Below are positions 51,269-60,825 of a stretch of DNA of 64,000 bases, piece by piece. The notes under the pieces are model-generated. The model worked only from the letters and a program-made list of their open reading frames with translations, had not been told where the DNA came from and did not search any database. The stretch is from Halorussus vallis (GTDB lineage: Archaea; Halobacteriota; Halobacteria; Halobacteriales; Haladaptataceae), in NCBI RefSeq assembly GCF_024138165.1, contig NZ_CP100000.1, forward strand, positions 3,472,001-3,536,000, written 5' to 3'. The stretch's first letter is position 1. Each line of letters begins with the position of its first letter. A program made the position numbers and the translations under genes.

Positions 51269-54200
51269 TCAGTCGTCGTAGAGCAGTCCGAACAGTTTGC
51301 GCTGGGCGGCCCGCAGGTGCTTGTTGAACGTCGGCTGCGAGATGCCGAGCGTCTCGCCGATTTCGCTCCCGGTCGACTGGCGCGGCGTCTCGAAGAACCC
51401 CCCGAAGTAGGCGGTCCGGAGCACCTCGCGCTGGCGGTCGGTGAGGCTGTCGTCGAACTGGGTCCGGAAGTCCTCGCGCGTCCGGAACTCCCGTTCGTGT
51501 TCGCGCCGGGCGAGCAGTTCCAGACCGTCGTACCGGGTCTGGACCGCTTCGAGGAAGCGCCGGACGTCCCCCGACTGCGGGAACGTCACGATGGCGGTCC
51601 CCTCGCCGTCGACCGCGGTGAACGTCCGCGGGATGGCCCCGTAGTCGAGCAGCGTCGGCACGAAGTTCGTCGGTTCGACCACGCACGCGAACGACGCCTG
51701 GTCGCCGCTCGCCGAGACGAGGCGGAGGTCCCGGACCTCGACCGCGCGGCCGAGGTACTCGCGCACCGCCTCGGGGTCGGCCCCGCGAGTCTCGAAGAAC
51801 ACCCGGAACGCCCCGTCGGACGTGGCGGTGACGCTCTCGAACTCGAACTCACAGTCGAGCGCGTTCGTCAGGTCCACGAACGGGACGTCGGGGTCGCGGA
51901 CGCTGAACTCTATCTCCACGAAGTCGGTGCTGACCAGCGCCTTCTTGCTCTCGACGGCGTTGATGGCGTAGCCGACGGTGCCCGCGAGTTCGGCGAGCAC
52001 GTCGCGTTCGAGGTCGTCGAACGCCTCGGCCTGGTCGGCGTAGACCGCCAGCACGCCGTAGAGGGTGTCCTTGTAGAGCAGCGGGAGGACGATACAGGAG
52101 CGGTAGCCGCGCTTGAGCGCCGCCGACCGCCAGTCCTCGAACGGCGGGTCGCCGAGGAGGTTCCCGACGACCTGGGGTTCCCTGGTCCGGACCGCCGTCA
52201 AGAAGGGGTTCTCGGGCGACGCGTCGGCGGCCGCGAACGAGACGGAGTCGAGGTAGCCCTTGTCGGCCCCGGCGTACTCGCGGGGCCGTATCTCCTCGCC
52301 CACCGCGTCGTAGTCGCCGAGCCAGGCGAACGCGTAGGGGCCCGTCGACGTCAACTGCGAGCACACCTCCTGCTCGATTTCCACCTGCGACCCGGCCGCG
52401 ACGAGCGCCTTGTCTATCCGGCGAATCACGTCGTTGATTCTGTTGAGGCGTTCGAGGCGCTCGTTCTGCTCGCGCAACAGCTCCTCCCGTTCGAGAATCT
52501 GGCGCTCGCGGTCGGTCCGGTCGAGCGCCGACTCGGTGTTGGCCGCCAGAATCCGGACGAACGTCGACTCGGCGTTGGACCCGAGGACTCGCGTCAGCGG
52601 CGGGCCGCCGGCGCCGATTTCGGTCCCCCCGTCGCCGTCGTCGGCCGCCGCGCCGGCCGCGTCCTCGTCGCGGTGTGTCGCTCCGACGACGAGGATGCCG
52701 TACCTTCCAAGCGGGAAGACCGCCACGTCGTAGGCCGTCGCGACGTCGTCGTCCTCGGCCGGCGACGGTCCCTCCTCGCGCGGTGCTGGCGAGTCGGCGG
52801 CCGCGGCCGCCGACTCGCCCCCGGCCGGGAGTCCGCCGAAGGTGGTGACCCGGTTCTCGGCGAACGCCCGCCACGCGAGGTCGGCCTCGGGCGCCAGCAG
52901 TCGCTCGGCGTCGAACACCGCCTCGGCCTGCGGGGAGAGCGAGCGGGGTTCGAGTTCGCCGGTGGCGTCGTCGTAGCAGGCCACCATCGTCAGCGAGAGC
53001 GAGAGGTCGTCGTTCGCGGTTTCGGCGACGATGTCGCAGACCTCCCCGCGCGTCTCGGCCCGGAGCAGTTCGCCCGAGGCCTCCGCGAGCGATTCGAGCG
53101 TGCGCTCGCGCTGGCGGCGGCGAATCGCCATGGTGAGGATGTGGGCGACGCTCTGGACGAAGTGAACGTCGTGGTCGTCGTACGACCGGCGTTCGGTGTG
53201 GTGGGTCCCGAGGATGCCCCACGGCTCCGCCGGCGTCCCGATGATGGTGCTGATGCCGCTCTTCACGTCGTGGGAGGTCAGCAGTTCGGGTCCCGAGAAA
53301 CGAGTCTCGTTCTCGAGGTCCTCGACCACCACCGGCTCCTCGGAGATGAGCGTGAAGCCGGCCTGCGACCCGCGGTCGTCGTCGACCGCCGCCGACCCGA
53401 CGATTCCCTCGTTCCAGCCGACGCCGTTGCGGAGCAGGAGTTCGTCGTCCTCGGGGAACAGTTCGAGCACCTTGCAGTAGTCGTGCTCGAGCGTGTCGGC
53501 GACCAGTTCGCAGGCCTCGTCGAAGAGGTCGTCCAGCGGCCGGTCTTCGAGTGCGCGCTTGGAGAACTCCGCGATCGCGCGCTGCTGGCGGACCCGTTCG
53601 CGGAGTTCGCGCTCGCGCTCCTTGCGGCCGGTCACGTCCCGAACGATGCCACATCGGCCCCACCGCTCGTCGTCGTAGGGGTACGGGCCGAACCGACTCT
53701 CGACGGGGAGGGTCGAGCCGTCTCGGGCGACGAGTTCGAGTTCGAGGCGGGCCTCCGCGTCGTCGCCCGACCAGATGCCGGACGCGAGTTCGTCGGCCAA
53801 CTCGGATATCTCGCCGTCGTGGACGACCTTCGCGGGCTTGCCGAGTAGTCGCTCGCGCTCCCAGCCGACCATCTCCAGGAAGGCGTCGTTCGCCATCACG
53901 AAGTTCCCGTCGGGGTCGAGCGCGTAGATGCCGTCGGCGCTGGTTTCGACCACCGCCTCGTACTGTTCGAGTTCGCGCTCGCGGCGTTTGCGCTCGTTCA
54001 CGTCCCGGAAGTACACCGACAGTCCCGTCTCGGAGGGGTAGGCCCGCACCTCGAACCAGGTGTCCAGCGGCGGGAAGTACTCCTCGAAGCCGGTTGGCTC
54101 CTGGGTTTCCATCGCCGCCCGGTACTCGCGTTCGAACGTCGAGTCGACCGCCTCGGGGAACGCCTTCCAGACGCTCGTGCCGAGCAGATCGGATTCGGCC

Positions 54201-55570
54201 CGCTCGAGGAACTGCTCGGCGCGCTCGTTGACGTAGGTGAACCGCCAGTCGGGGTCGACCGCGAAGACGGCGTCGGTCACCCGGCCGAGCGCCTGTTCGA
54301 GTTCGCTCTGGAGGTGCTGGCTCTTCGCTTCGAGGTCCCGCTCGTAGCGCTTGCGCTCGGTGACGTCCTCGGCCGCGACGATGACCCGCGAGAGGTCGCC
54401 GCCGGGTTCGAACACCGGCGCGGCGTTGACCCGCAGCCACCGTCGGGTCCCCTCGGGGGACTCGACCATCAGCTCTCGCTCGTCGACCGCCTCCCCGGTC
54501 GCGCGGACGCGGGCCGACGGCCGTTCGTCGTCGGCCAGCGGTTCGCCGTCGGCGTCGTACAGTTTCCACCCCGTCAGTTCGTCCAGCGAGTGCTCGCGGA
54601 GCGACTCGTCGGCGAGGCTGAAGAGGTCGCGGGCGCGCTGGTTCGCCATCTCCAGGTCGCCGTCGGCGGTCTGGACCGCCAGCGCCGTCGGCGCGGTTTC
54701 GAGCAGTCGCCGAGTGAGGTCCTTCTCACGCCGGAGCGCCTGCTCGCGCTCGCGGCGCTCCGAGAGGTCCCGGACGATGCCGACCGTCCCCTCGACCGCG
54801 CCGTCGGCGACGAGCGGTCGGAGTCGAATCTCGCACGGAATTCGACCGCCGTCGGCGGTTCGAACTCCAACTTCGAGCGTCTCGGTGCTCTCTCCGTTCC
54901 CCCGAAGTCGTCGGGTCGCCGCCCGGACGCGCTCGGCGTCGGCGTCGCTCACGAGCATCGAGGCGTTCGCCCCGAGCAGCGCCTCGCGGTCGTAGCCGGT
55001 CTTCTCGACCACCGCGTCGTTGACCGCGACGAACGTCCCGTCGGCGTCGAGTTGGTAGACGCCCTCGTCGATGGAGTTGACGATGGTTTCGTACCGGGTC
55101 AACTGGGCCTTTCGAGCCTTCCGGTCGGAGATGTCCCGGACGACCGCGGTGAAAAACGACTCGCCGTCGACCCGTTGTTCACTGAACGAGACGGCGAGTT
55201 CCAGTTCGTCGCCGTCGCGTCCGAGGCCGGGAAACTCCACGTAGTCCCAGTCGAACTCCGTCTCCTCGGACGAGACGTACCGGTCGACGGCGGCGAGGTA
55301 CTCCGAGCGGAACTGCTCGGGCATCAACGCGGTCAGCGATTCGCCGATCAGCGACTCGGGGTCGTAACCGAAGACGTGCTCGACCGCGGGGTTGGCGAAG
55401 ACGATGCTGCTCGACTGGTCGACGGTCAGGATGACGTCCGCGGTTCGCTCGACGAAATCGCGGTAGAAGTCATCCCCGCCGAGCCGAGAGAAGCTGACGG
55501 GGTCGTAGGCGACGCCGGACGCCGCGTCCGGAATCGTCGGACCCCCGGAGGATGACGAATCCAGTTGCAC
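51269..55570 (-). CDS. large PAS/GAF HTH_10 sensor-regulator
   Basis: A 1433-residue regulator starting with GTG. It has five PAS domains (about 30-150, 155-275, 285-405, 415-525 and 530-650), each ending in a DxxERK-type connector. Three GAF domains follow (about 665-820, 825-1010 and 1050-1200), the middle one with a long low-complexity Ala/Glu/Asp insertion. Then come the activator-associated domain (1210-1370) and HTH_10 (1375-1430, LTDRQREVLRTAYFGGFFETPR). No kinase or receiver domain is present, so many signals may converge on one DNA-binding domain. Confidence 0.9.
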   Translation of the reverse strand: MQLDSSSSGGPTIPDAASGVAYDPVSFSRLGGDDFYRDFVERTADVILTVDQSSSIVFANPAVEHVFGYDPESLIGESLTALMPEQFRSEYLAAVDRYVSSEETEFDWDYVEFPGLGRDGDELELAVSFSEQRVDGESFFTAVVRDISDRKARKAQLTRYETIVNSIDEGVYQLDADGTFVAVNDAVVEKTGYDREALLGANASMLVSDADAERVRAATRRLRGNGESTETLEVGVRTADGGRIPCEIRLRPLVADGAVEGTVGIVRDLSERREREQALRREKDLTRRLLETAPTALAVQTADGDLEMANQRARDLFSLADESLREHSLDELTGWKLYDADGEPLADDERPSARVRATGEAVDERELMVESPEGTRRWLRVNAAPVFEPGGDLSRVIVAAEDVTERKRYERDLEAKSQHLQSELEQALGRVTDAVFAVDPDWRFTYVNERAEQFLERAESDLLGTSVWKAFPEAVDSTFEREYRAAMETQEPTGFEEYFPPLDTWFEVRAYPSETGLSVYFRDVNERKRRERELEQYEAVVETSADGIYALDPDGNFVMANDAFLEMVGWERERLLGKPAKVVHDGEISELADELASGIWSGDDAEARLELELVARDGSTLPVESRFGPYPYDDERWGRCGIVRDVTGRKERERELRERVRQQRAIAEFSKRALEDRPLDDLFDEACELVADTLEHDYCKVLELFPEDDELLLRNGVGWNEGIVGSAAVDDDRGSQAGFTLISEEPVVVEDLENETRFSGPELLTSHDVKSGISTIIGTPAEPWGILGTHHTERRSYDDHDVHFVQSVAHILTMAIRRRQRERTLESLAEASGELLRAETRGEVCDIVAETANDDLSLSLTMVACYDDATGELEPRSLSPQAEAVFDAERLLAPEADLAWRAFAENRVTTFGGLPAGGESAAAAADSPAPREEGPSPAEDDDVATAYDVAVFPLGRYGILVVGATHRDEDAAGAAADDGDGGTEIGAGGPPLTRVLGSNAESTFVRILAANTESALDRTDRERQILEREELLREQNERLERLNRINDVIRRIDKALVAAGSQVEIEQEVCSQLTSTGPYAFAWLGDYDAVGEEIRPREYAGADKGYLDSVSFAAADASPENPFLTAVRTREPQVVGNLLGDPPFEDWRSAALKRGYRSCIVLPLLYKDTLYGVLAVYADQAEAFDDLERDVLAELAGTVGYAINAVESKKALVSTDFVEIEFSVRDPDVPFVDLTNALDCEFEFESVTATSDGAFRVFFETRGADPEAVREYLGRAVEVRDLRLVSASGDQASFACVVEPTNFVPTLLDYGAIPRTFTAVDGEGTAIVTFPQSGDVRRFLEAVQTRYDGLELLARREHEREFRTREDFRTQFDDSLTDRQREVLRTAYFGGFFETPRQSTGSEIGETLGISQPTFNKHLRAAQRKLFGLLYDD

Positions 55571-55611
55571 TGCTTCGAATCACGGCCGACGAACTGATAA
55601 CGTTGGTGCCG

Positions 55612-55628
55612 GACGGATAATATTTCTC
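55612..55628 (-). promoter_or_regulatory. promoter of the large sensor gene
   Basis: GAGAAATATTATCC on the minus strand (55614-55627) is an A/T box about 45 bp before the GTG start at 55570. Confidence 0.5.
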
Positions 55629-55685
55629 CGAACGGACCTGTTCAAAGGGCGGAAGGAAGCGAGAGCGCCGTGCTCCGAAGCGCGG

Positions 55686-57605
55686 TTACTTGAACCGGAA
55701 CGTCTCGAGGTTCTTGGGCGCGAACGTCCGCATGTTGAACTCGTGGTACAGCGACGACGAGAGGTCCTGGACGCTCGACTCGTCGCCGTGGACGCACAGT
55801 ACCTTCTCCGGGCGGGGCTTCATCGTCTTCACGAAGTTCATCAGGCCCTGGCGGTCGGCGTGGCCGGAGAAGCCGTCGACGGTCTTCACGTCAAGTGCGA
55901 GCGAGAGTTTCCCGTTGCGGCCGCCGCCGCGGTTCATCGGAATCTCGTCCCAGCCGTTCTGGATGCGCCGACCCAGCGTCCCCTGGGCCTGGTAGCCGAC
56001 GAACACCATCCGGTTGTCCGGGTCGGGGCCGAGGTGTTCGAGCCACGACATGATCGGGCCGCCGGTCACCATGCCGGAGGTCGACAGCACGATGCACTGG
56101 TCGCCGTCGGCGACGTCCTGGCGCTCCTCCTCGCCGCCGTCGATGTGGTTGAACTGGTCGGCGAGGAACGGGTTCTCGTCCTCGTGGAAGATGCGGTCTC
56201 TCAGGTCGTCGCGGAGGTACTCGGGGTAGGTGGTGTGGATGGCCGTCGCCTCCCATATCATGCCGTCCAGGTGGACCGGCATCTCGGGGATGTCGCCGTT
56301 GCGCATCGCCTCCTCGATGACCAGCATCATCTCCTGGGACCGACCGACCGCGAAGGCGGGGATGACGACCTTCCCGCCGCGCTCGTACGTCTCGTTGATG
56401 ACCTTCTTGAGTTTGCGCTCCGAATCTTCCTGGTCGGTCTGGTAGTCGTTGCGGCCGCCGTAGGTCGACTCCAGGACGAGCGTCTCGACCCGCGGGAAGT
56501 CGTTGACCGCGCCGTTGAACAGTCGGGTGTCGTCGTAGTGGATGTCGCCGGAGAACGCGACGTTGTAGAGGCCGTCGCCGATGTGGAAGTGCGACACCGC
56601 CGAGCCGAGGATGTGACCCGCGTTGTGGAAGGTGAGCTTCACGTCGGGCGCGATGTCGGTGACGTCGCCGTACTCCAGCGGGATGGTGTGCTTGATGGCC
56701 TCTCTGACCATCTCGGACTCGTAGGGCGGCACTCGGCCTTCCTTGGCGGCCACGTCGAGGTAGTCCAACTGGAGCAGGCCCATCAGGTCGCGGGACGGTT
56801 CGGTGGTGTAAATCGGGCCGTCGTAGCCGTACTTAAAGAGCAGCGGGAGGAGCGCCGAGTGGTCGAGGTGAGCGTGGGTCAGCACCACCGCGTCGATGGT
56901 GTTGGCGCCCGCGCCCAGCGCCTCCTCGACCTGGAGGTAGGGGACCTCACCCTCGGAACCGGGTTTGTCGCCGCAGTCGATGAGGATACGGGTTTCGGGC
57001 GTACTGAGGATGAAACTCGCCCGGCCGACCTCCCGACAGCAGCCGAGGGTCGTGATGCGGACGTACTCCTCGTCGGACATCTCCTCGCGGTGGATCTGGC
57101 GGCCGACCTTCTCCAGGATGTCGCGGCGGTCGTCGCGCTCTTGCTTGAGGAAGTTCCGGACGTTCGAGACCGTCGAGGACTCGATGGGCGGGGTGCGAAC
57201 CACCTCGGGCGTCCAGCCGACCTCCTGGGTTATCTGGCGGAGCGTCGACCCGTGCTTGCCGATGACCATCCCGGGCTTCTCGGCTTCGATGACCACCTCG
57301 CCGGTGTCGACGTGGAAGTCGAGGTCCGTGACGCCCGCTTCCTCGGGGATGACGTCGAGTATCTGTTCGCGTGCGTCCTCGGGCCGCGAGAGAACGTCGG
57401 GGTCGGGCCGGACCGTGATGCGCTTTCGGAGTTTACTCGCCAACTGCCGGATGAGGTCGCCGTTGCGGGCGAACTTCTTGGGGTCGCGCGTGTAGACGAC
57501 CAGTTCCGGGCCTTCGTACTTGACGTCCGACACCGAGATGTCGCTCGGTAGTTCGCTCTTGATCTCTGTTCGCAGGTCCTCGAGTTGCTGGTCTACTTTA
57601 CTCAT
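55686..57605 (-). CDS. fttA: aCPSF1 / FttA, KH-domain beta-CASP ribonuclease
   Basis: A 639-residue archaeal CPSF1 homologue, the factor that cleaves nascent RNA and terminates transcription. Two KH-like domains (1-180; the GKHG loop at 116-119) precede a metallo-beta-lactamase core with HAHLDH at 244-249, GHILGS, GDIHYDD and the beta-CASP motif STYGGRNDY. The C-terminal GFSGHADRQGL and VHGD complete the site. The length matches the family. A leader of roughly 240 bases precedes it. Confidence 0.96.
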   Translation of the reverse strand: MSKVDQQLEDLRTEIKSELPSDISVSDVKYEGPELVVYTRDPKKFARNGDLIRQLASKLRKRITVRPDPDVLSRPEDAREQILDVIPEEAGVTDLDFHVDTGEVVIEAEKPGMVIGKHGSTLRQITQEVGWTPEVVRTPPIESSTVSNVRNFLKQERDDRRDILEKVGRQIHREEMSDEEYVRITTLGCCREVGRASFILSTPETRILIDCGDKPGSEGEVPYLQVEEALGAGANTIDAVVLTHAHLDHSALLPLLFKYGYDGPIYTTEPSRDLMGLLQLDYLDVAAKEGRVPPYESEMVREAIKHTIPLEYGDVTDIAPDVKLTFHNAGHILGSAVSHFHIGDGLYNVAFSGDIHYDDTRLFNGAVNDFPRVETLVLESTYGGRNDYQTDQEDSERKLKKVINETYERGGKVVIPAFAVGRSQEMMLVIEEAMRNGDIPEMPVHLDGMIWEATAIHTTYPEYLRDDLRDRIFHEDENPFLADQFNHIDGGEEERQDVADGDQCIVLSTSGMVTGGPIMSWLEHLGPDPDNRMVFVGYQAQGTLGRRIQNGWDEIPMNRGGGRNGKLSLALDVKTVDGFSGHADRQGLMNFVKTMKPRPEKVLCVHGDESSVQDLSSSLYHEFNMRTFAPKNLETFRFK

Positions 57606-57842
57606 AGTGGAAAAAGTGAGCTTCCGTCTGTGTCGTGCGACTCCCACCGCGAGTCCGAGGGCCTGGGCTGTGGACCGCACGGCCCACGCCGCTCGTACCA
57701 TCTGGACTACGATGTAGAGTACTGCACAGCATAGATTTCGCTTCTCTGCGGGAAGGGGACTCGCGTCCGGCGCGAGTCGTCCGCGCCCCCTGTGGTCGAA
57801 GCCACAGACCGGACGCTGACTCGGGGACGCAGTAAAACCCGC
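57606..57842 (-). promoter_or_regulatory. structured 5' leader of fttA
   Basis: From the TATA box at 57865-57875, transcription should start near 57842. The leader holds a hairpin with 8-bp arms gactcgcg/cgcgagtc (57758-57778), a second ctgtgg/ccacag hairpin (57790-57807), and a TTTTT run (complement of 57611-57615) five bases before the ATG. No tRNA or known RNA motif was recognised in it. Confidence 0.55.
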
Positions 57843-57864
57843 TTATGGGCCATTAGTCGTTGGC

Positions 57865-57875
57865 GTTATAAAAAC
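57865..57875 (-). promoter_or_regulatory. fttA promoter
   Basis: GTTTTTATAAC on the minus strand is the strongest TATA box near the gene. Confidence 0.6.
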
Positions 57876-58132
57876 CTTCTCAATGCCGGAGGACCGCCGC
57901 GCCGTGGCCCGCCCGTACGCGCGAAACAAGCCTTTCGCTCCGGGTCGGTCGGCGAAAATTGCGACGTTCATATACCGACGGCCGACGGGACAGTAGCGTT
58001 CGGACGTTTCTACTCGTCCTGTCACCACTCCGGTCGACCGTCCGGCGACGGCCACCAGACTTCCCGATTTGAGCGTGCGTCGCGAAGGCGTCCGAACGCC
58101 ACTGCTAAGCCGCTCCCGTCCGTCGTGGCGGT

Positions 58133-58624
58133 ATGCGAGTGACGCCCGCGACCGTCGCCGACGAGCGCGAGTGGGTCCGCGAGCGCGCGTCCGACGTGGT
58201 CCCGCTCGTCAACGAGGTGCGCGCCGACCTCGGCGAACTGTTCGACGCCGACGTCGACCCCGTGAGCGAGGAGGCCTACCGCCGAGAGGTCGACGCGGTG
58301 TTCGCCGACGGCGACCTGGCGGTCAACGTGGCCGCGCTGGTCGCGCTCCTCCGGGACTTAGACGTCGAAGGCGACTACCCGGGGTTCGTGGTTGACGAAC
58401 TGCTCGGCCGGCAACTCGCCGGGACGATAGCCGGCAACCAACCGCTTCGACTCCTCGGCGAGGCGACGTTCCACTACGCCGACGTGGTCGTGACCGAGAC
58501 GGAGGGAGATGCGGCAGGGGCCGACGACTTGGACGCCGCGCTCGCCGCGGGGTTCCAGACGCGACTGCCCGGCTGGGACTGGACCGAGAGCGAGAGTCCG
58601 TTCTCGGTCAGAGACATGGACTAA
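58133..58624 (+). CDS. hypothetical acidic protein
   Basis: A 163-residue soluble acidic protein, predicted all-helical (REWVRERASDVVPLVNEVRADLGELFD and VNVAALVALLRDLDVEGD), with LLGRQLAGTIAGNQPLRLLGEATFHYADVV near the end. I do not recognise the family. It diverges from fttA. The gap to the next gene is convergent and holds a hairpin. Confidence 0.68.
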   Translation: MRVTPATVADEREWVRERASDVVPLVNEVRADLGELFDADVDPVSEEAYRREVDAVFADGDLAVNVAALVALLRDLDVEGDYPGFVVDELLGRQLAGTIAGNQPLRLLGEATFHYADVVVTETEGDAAGADDLDAALAAGFQTRLPGWDWTESESPFSVRDMD

Positions 58625-58736
58625 GGAAACGCTCGATGCGACGGACCACCGGCGAACGCTCGCGAATCAACCGATAGGGTGGGGCTGAAAGGGGCCGCCC
58701 GCTCGCGTTCATCGTGGTCGTCTCAGCGCGGCCACT

Positions 58737-58768
58737 ATCTCGGGCGCGGCGGTGCCGCGGCCGAGATA
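58737..58768. terminator. hairpin between convergent genes
   Basis: atctcgggcgcggc and gccgcggccgagat pair with one mismatch around ggt, between the hypothetical gene (stop 58624) and the flavoprotein gene (stop 58844). Confidence 0.5.
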
Positions 58769-58843
58769 TCCCGCTGAGCGACCGCGAGCGGGCGGGGGCT
58801 TTCGAGGCGGTCACTGTCGCGTTCCTGCCGACAAAACTCCGTG

Positions 58844-59596
58844 CTATTCTTCGTCGTCCGAAACCTCGTCGCCCTCCCAGCCCTCGGTGTAGATACTGTC
58901 CTCGTCGGCGCCCTCGTCTTTCAGCACGTCCTCGGTCTGGACGACCATCTCGGGGACGCCGCAGACGTAGAAGTCCCGACTCTCGAAGTCGTCGACGTAG
59001 TCGCTCAGGTGCTCCTGAACGTGGCCCTCCGGACCCTCCCAATCGTCGGCCTCCGAGAGGACGTAGGTCACCTCGAAGTCGTCGTTCTCGGCGGCCATCT
59101 GGTCGAGCGTCTCGCGGTAGATGACGTGCTCTCGGTCCTTCTCCCCGAAGAAGAAGTGGGCGCGGCCCGACCCCTCCCGGGCGTACTGCTTGGCCATCGC
59201 CATCATCGGCGTGATGCCCGTCCCGGTCGAGACGAAGGCGACGTCCGAGTCCAGGTCGCGCAGGTAGAGGTCACCACCGAGTTCCTCGATTTCGACGGTG
59301 TCGCCCGGGTCGCGGTCGTGCATCCACGTCGAGGCGGTGCCGTCGGGGTAGCGCTTGATGGCGAGCGTGATGCGCTCGTGGCCCGGCAGCGCCGTCGAGG
59401 TGTAGGGTCGGACGACCTCGTCGTCCCCCGATTCCGCGTCGTCCTCGGCCGGGCTCTCGGCGCGGTCGAAGTGGACGTGGGTGTGCTGGCCGGGGTCGAA
59501 GTCGAAGGTGTAGCCGTCGGATTCGAGCACGAACTGCTTGACGGTCGGCGTCATCTGGTAGACGGACGTGACCGTGACCTCGTGCGTGTCGGTCAT
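58844..59596 (-). CDS. FAD/NAD-binding ferredoxin reductase-like oxidoreductase
   Basis: A 250-residue member of the ferredoxin-NADP reductase superfamily. The FAD part has VVRPYTSTALPG (RxYS/T) and the NAD(P) part has VSTGTGITPMMAMAKQ and YVCGVPEMV. No [2Fe-2S] domain is fused. An acidic loop (about 50-65) interrupts the FAD barrel. Its electron partner is unknown; the VOC gene upstream is in the same direction, about 100 bp away. Confidence 0.88.
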   Translation of the reverse strand: MTDTHEVTVTSVYQMTPTVKQFVLESDGYTFDFDPGQHTHVHFDRAESPAEDDAESGDDEVVRPYTSTALPGHERITLAIKRYPDGTASTWMHDRDPGDTVEIEELGGDLYLRDLDSDVAFVSTGTGITPMMAMAKQYAREGSGRAHFFFGEKDREHVIYRETLDQMAAENDDFEVTYVLSEADDWEGPEGHVQEHLSDYVDDFESRDFYVCGVPEMVVQTEDVLKDEGADEDSIYTEGWEGDEVSDDEE

Positions 59597-59699
59597 CGTG
59601 GAACCGGTGGGGCTACGACGGACGCGGGGAAAACTCGGGTGGCCGGGAAGCGTGGTCGGCCGGGACGTCCGGCCGGCCGAGCGAACGGCGTTCGGCCGG

Positions 59700-60161
59700 T
59701 CACTCCGGCGCCATCCCCTTCTCGTCGAGTTCGGTGAGGGCCGACTCGGACTTCCCGAGGTCGTCGAGTCCCATCCCGGCGAGCACGTGGTCGGCCTTCG
59801 TGAACTGCACGTCCTCGTAGGCCACAACCTGGACCCAGTTGCCCCACGGGTCCCGGAAGTCGAGACCGCCGGTTCCGAGTCGCTCGGCGTCGGTTTCCCT
59901 GAGGCGACGTTCGACGGCCTCGGGGTCGTCCACCACGAGTCCGAAGTGGCGGTGGTCGTCGGCCTCCCCGGGGTCCTCGACCGCGGCGAGCGCGAGGAAC
60001 TGGTCGCCCATGTCGAGGAAGGCCGACGATTCCCCCCGGCCCCGGAGTTCGAACTCGAAGAGTTCGCCGTAGAACGCCAGAGCCTCGTCGACGTCCCCGA
60101 CTTCGAGCGCGACGTGATTGACGCCGACCATCTTGGCTCGCGAGTCGTCATCGTCGGTCAT
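59700..60161 (-). CDS. VOC-family (glyoxalase-like) protein
   Basis: A 153-residue vicinal-oxygen-chelate protein: VNHVALEVGDVDEALAFYGELF (14-35), FGLVVDDPEAVERRL and GLDFRDPWGNWVQVVAYEDVQF. The metal-ligand His and Glu of glyoxalases are only partly kept (His16; the last Glu appears as VQVVAYED). Members include dioxygenases, isomerases and binding proteins; the substrate is not predicted. Confidence 0.85.
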   Translation of the reverse strand: MTDDDDSRAKMVGVNHVALEVGDVDEALAFYGELFEFELRGRGESSAFLDMGDQFLALAAVEDPGEADDHRHFGLVVDDPEAVERRLRETDAERLGTGGLDFRDPWGNWVQVVAYEDVQFTKADHVLAGMGLDDLGKSESALTELDEKGMAPE

Positions 60162-60307
60162 GCGGAGTCTGCAGGAGCGTACGACGGGTCGCGGGATAAC
60201 TCGGATGGCCCAGGGTACCGCGCCACCATCGTCGCGGTCCTCCGCGAGCGACTCGCGGCACCGACGAGAGTCGAAGGCTTTTCCCGACCGACTGCGAGTG
60301 TGGCGGT

Positions 60308-60825
60308 ATGCAACCCGCGACGCTGTGCTACCTCCTGCAACCCGACGACGAGGAGGTGCTACTCATCCGCAAGAAGCGCGGACTCGGCGAGGGTCTGTAC
60401 GTTGGCCCCGGCGGTAAAGTCGAGGACGGCGAGACGCCGTGACGGCGGAGCCGTCACGAGCCGTCGGTCGCTCCGCTCTCGACGACGCCCCGGGAGTGCG
60501 TCGTCCGCGAGGTCGAGGAGGAGATCGGCGTGACGCCCCGCGACCCCGAGAAGGTCGGCGAGTTCCGGTTCGTCTTCGGCGACGACCCGAGGATGTTCGT
60601 CCACGTCTTCCGCGCAGAACGGTTTTCGGGGACGCCCGAAGAAAGCGAGGAGGCCGACCCCGAGTGGTTCGACTACGACGCGGTCCCCTGCGACGGGATG
60701 TGGGAGGACGACCGCTACTGGATACCGTATCTGTTCGACGGCGAGACGTTCGCCGGGGAGTTCAGTTCGATTCAGTTGGCGAGGAGTTGGTCGAGTGGGA
60801 CGTGGAGGCCGGTGTGTCTCTGTGA
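60308..60825 (+). pseudogene. broken MutT-like Nudix hydrolase
   Basis: Codons 1-44 encode a normal N-terminus (QPATLCYLLQPDDEEVLLIRKKRGLGEG and PGGKVEDGETP) and then hit TGA at 60440. The same frame resumes after 51 bp with RECVVREVEEEIGV, which would complete the Nudix box if the 51 bp were removed. A second lesion, an apparent one-base deletion near 60764, moves the last 20 or so residues (FDSVGEELVEWDVEAGVSL) into another frame. Haloarchaeal homologues, as I recall them, continue without these breaks. Confidence 0.85.
60433..60489. repeat. 51-bp insertion between 6-bp direct repeats
   Basis: gacgcc occurs at 60433-60438 and at 60484-60489; removing one copy and the 45 bp between restores the Nudix box. 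The inserted part starts with a hairpin (gtgacggc-gga-gccgtcac). Its length is a multiple of three, yet it brings a stop codon. Confidence 0.7.

Noticed and set aside
57630-57840. Possible tRNA or stable RNA gene in the fttA leader
   Set aside because: No GGTTCGAATCC-type T-loop, no matching acceptor and anticodon stems, and no RNase P or SRP RNA conserved segments were found; only simple hairpins are seen.
60440-60442. TGA in the Nudix gene as a recoded selenocysteine codon
   Set aside because: Haloarchaea are not known to use selenocysteine, the residue would fall inside an inserted hairpin rather than an active site, and a separate frameshift also damages the gene.
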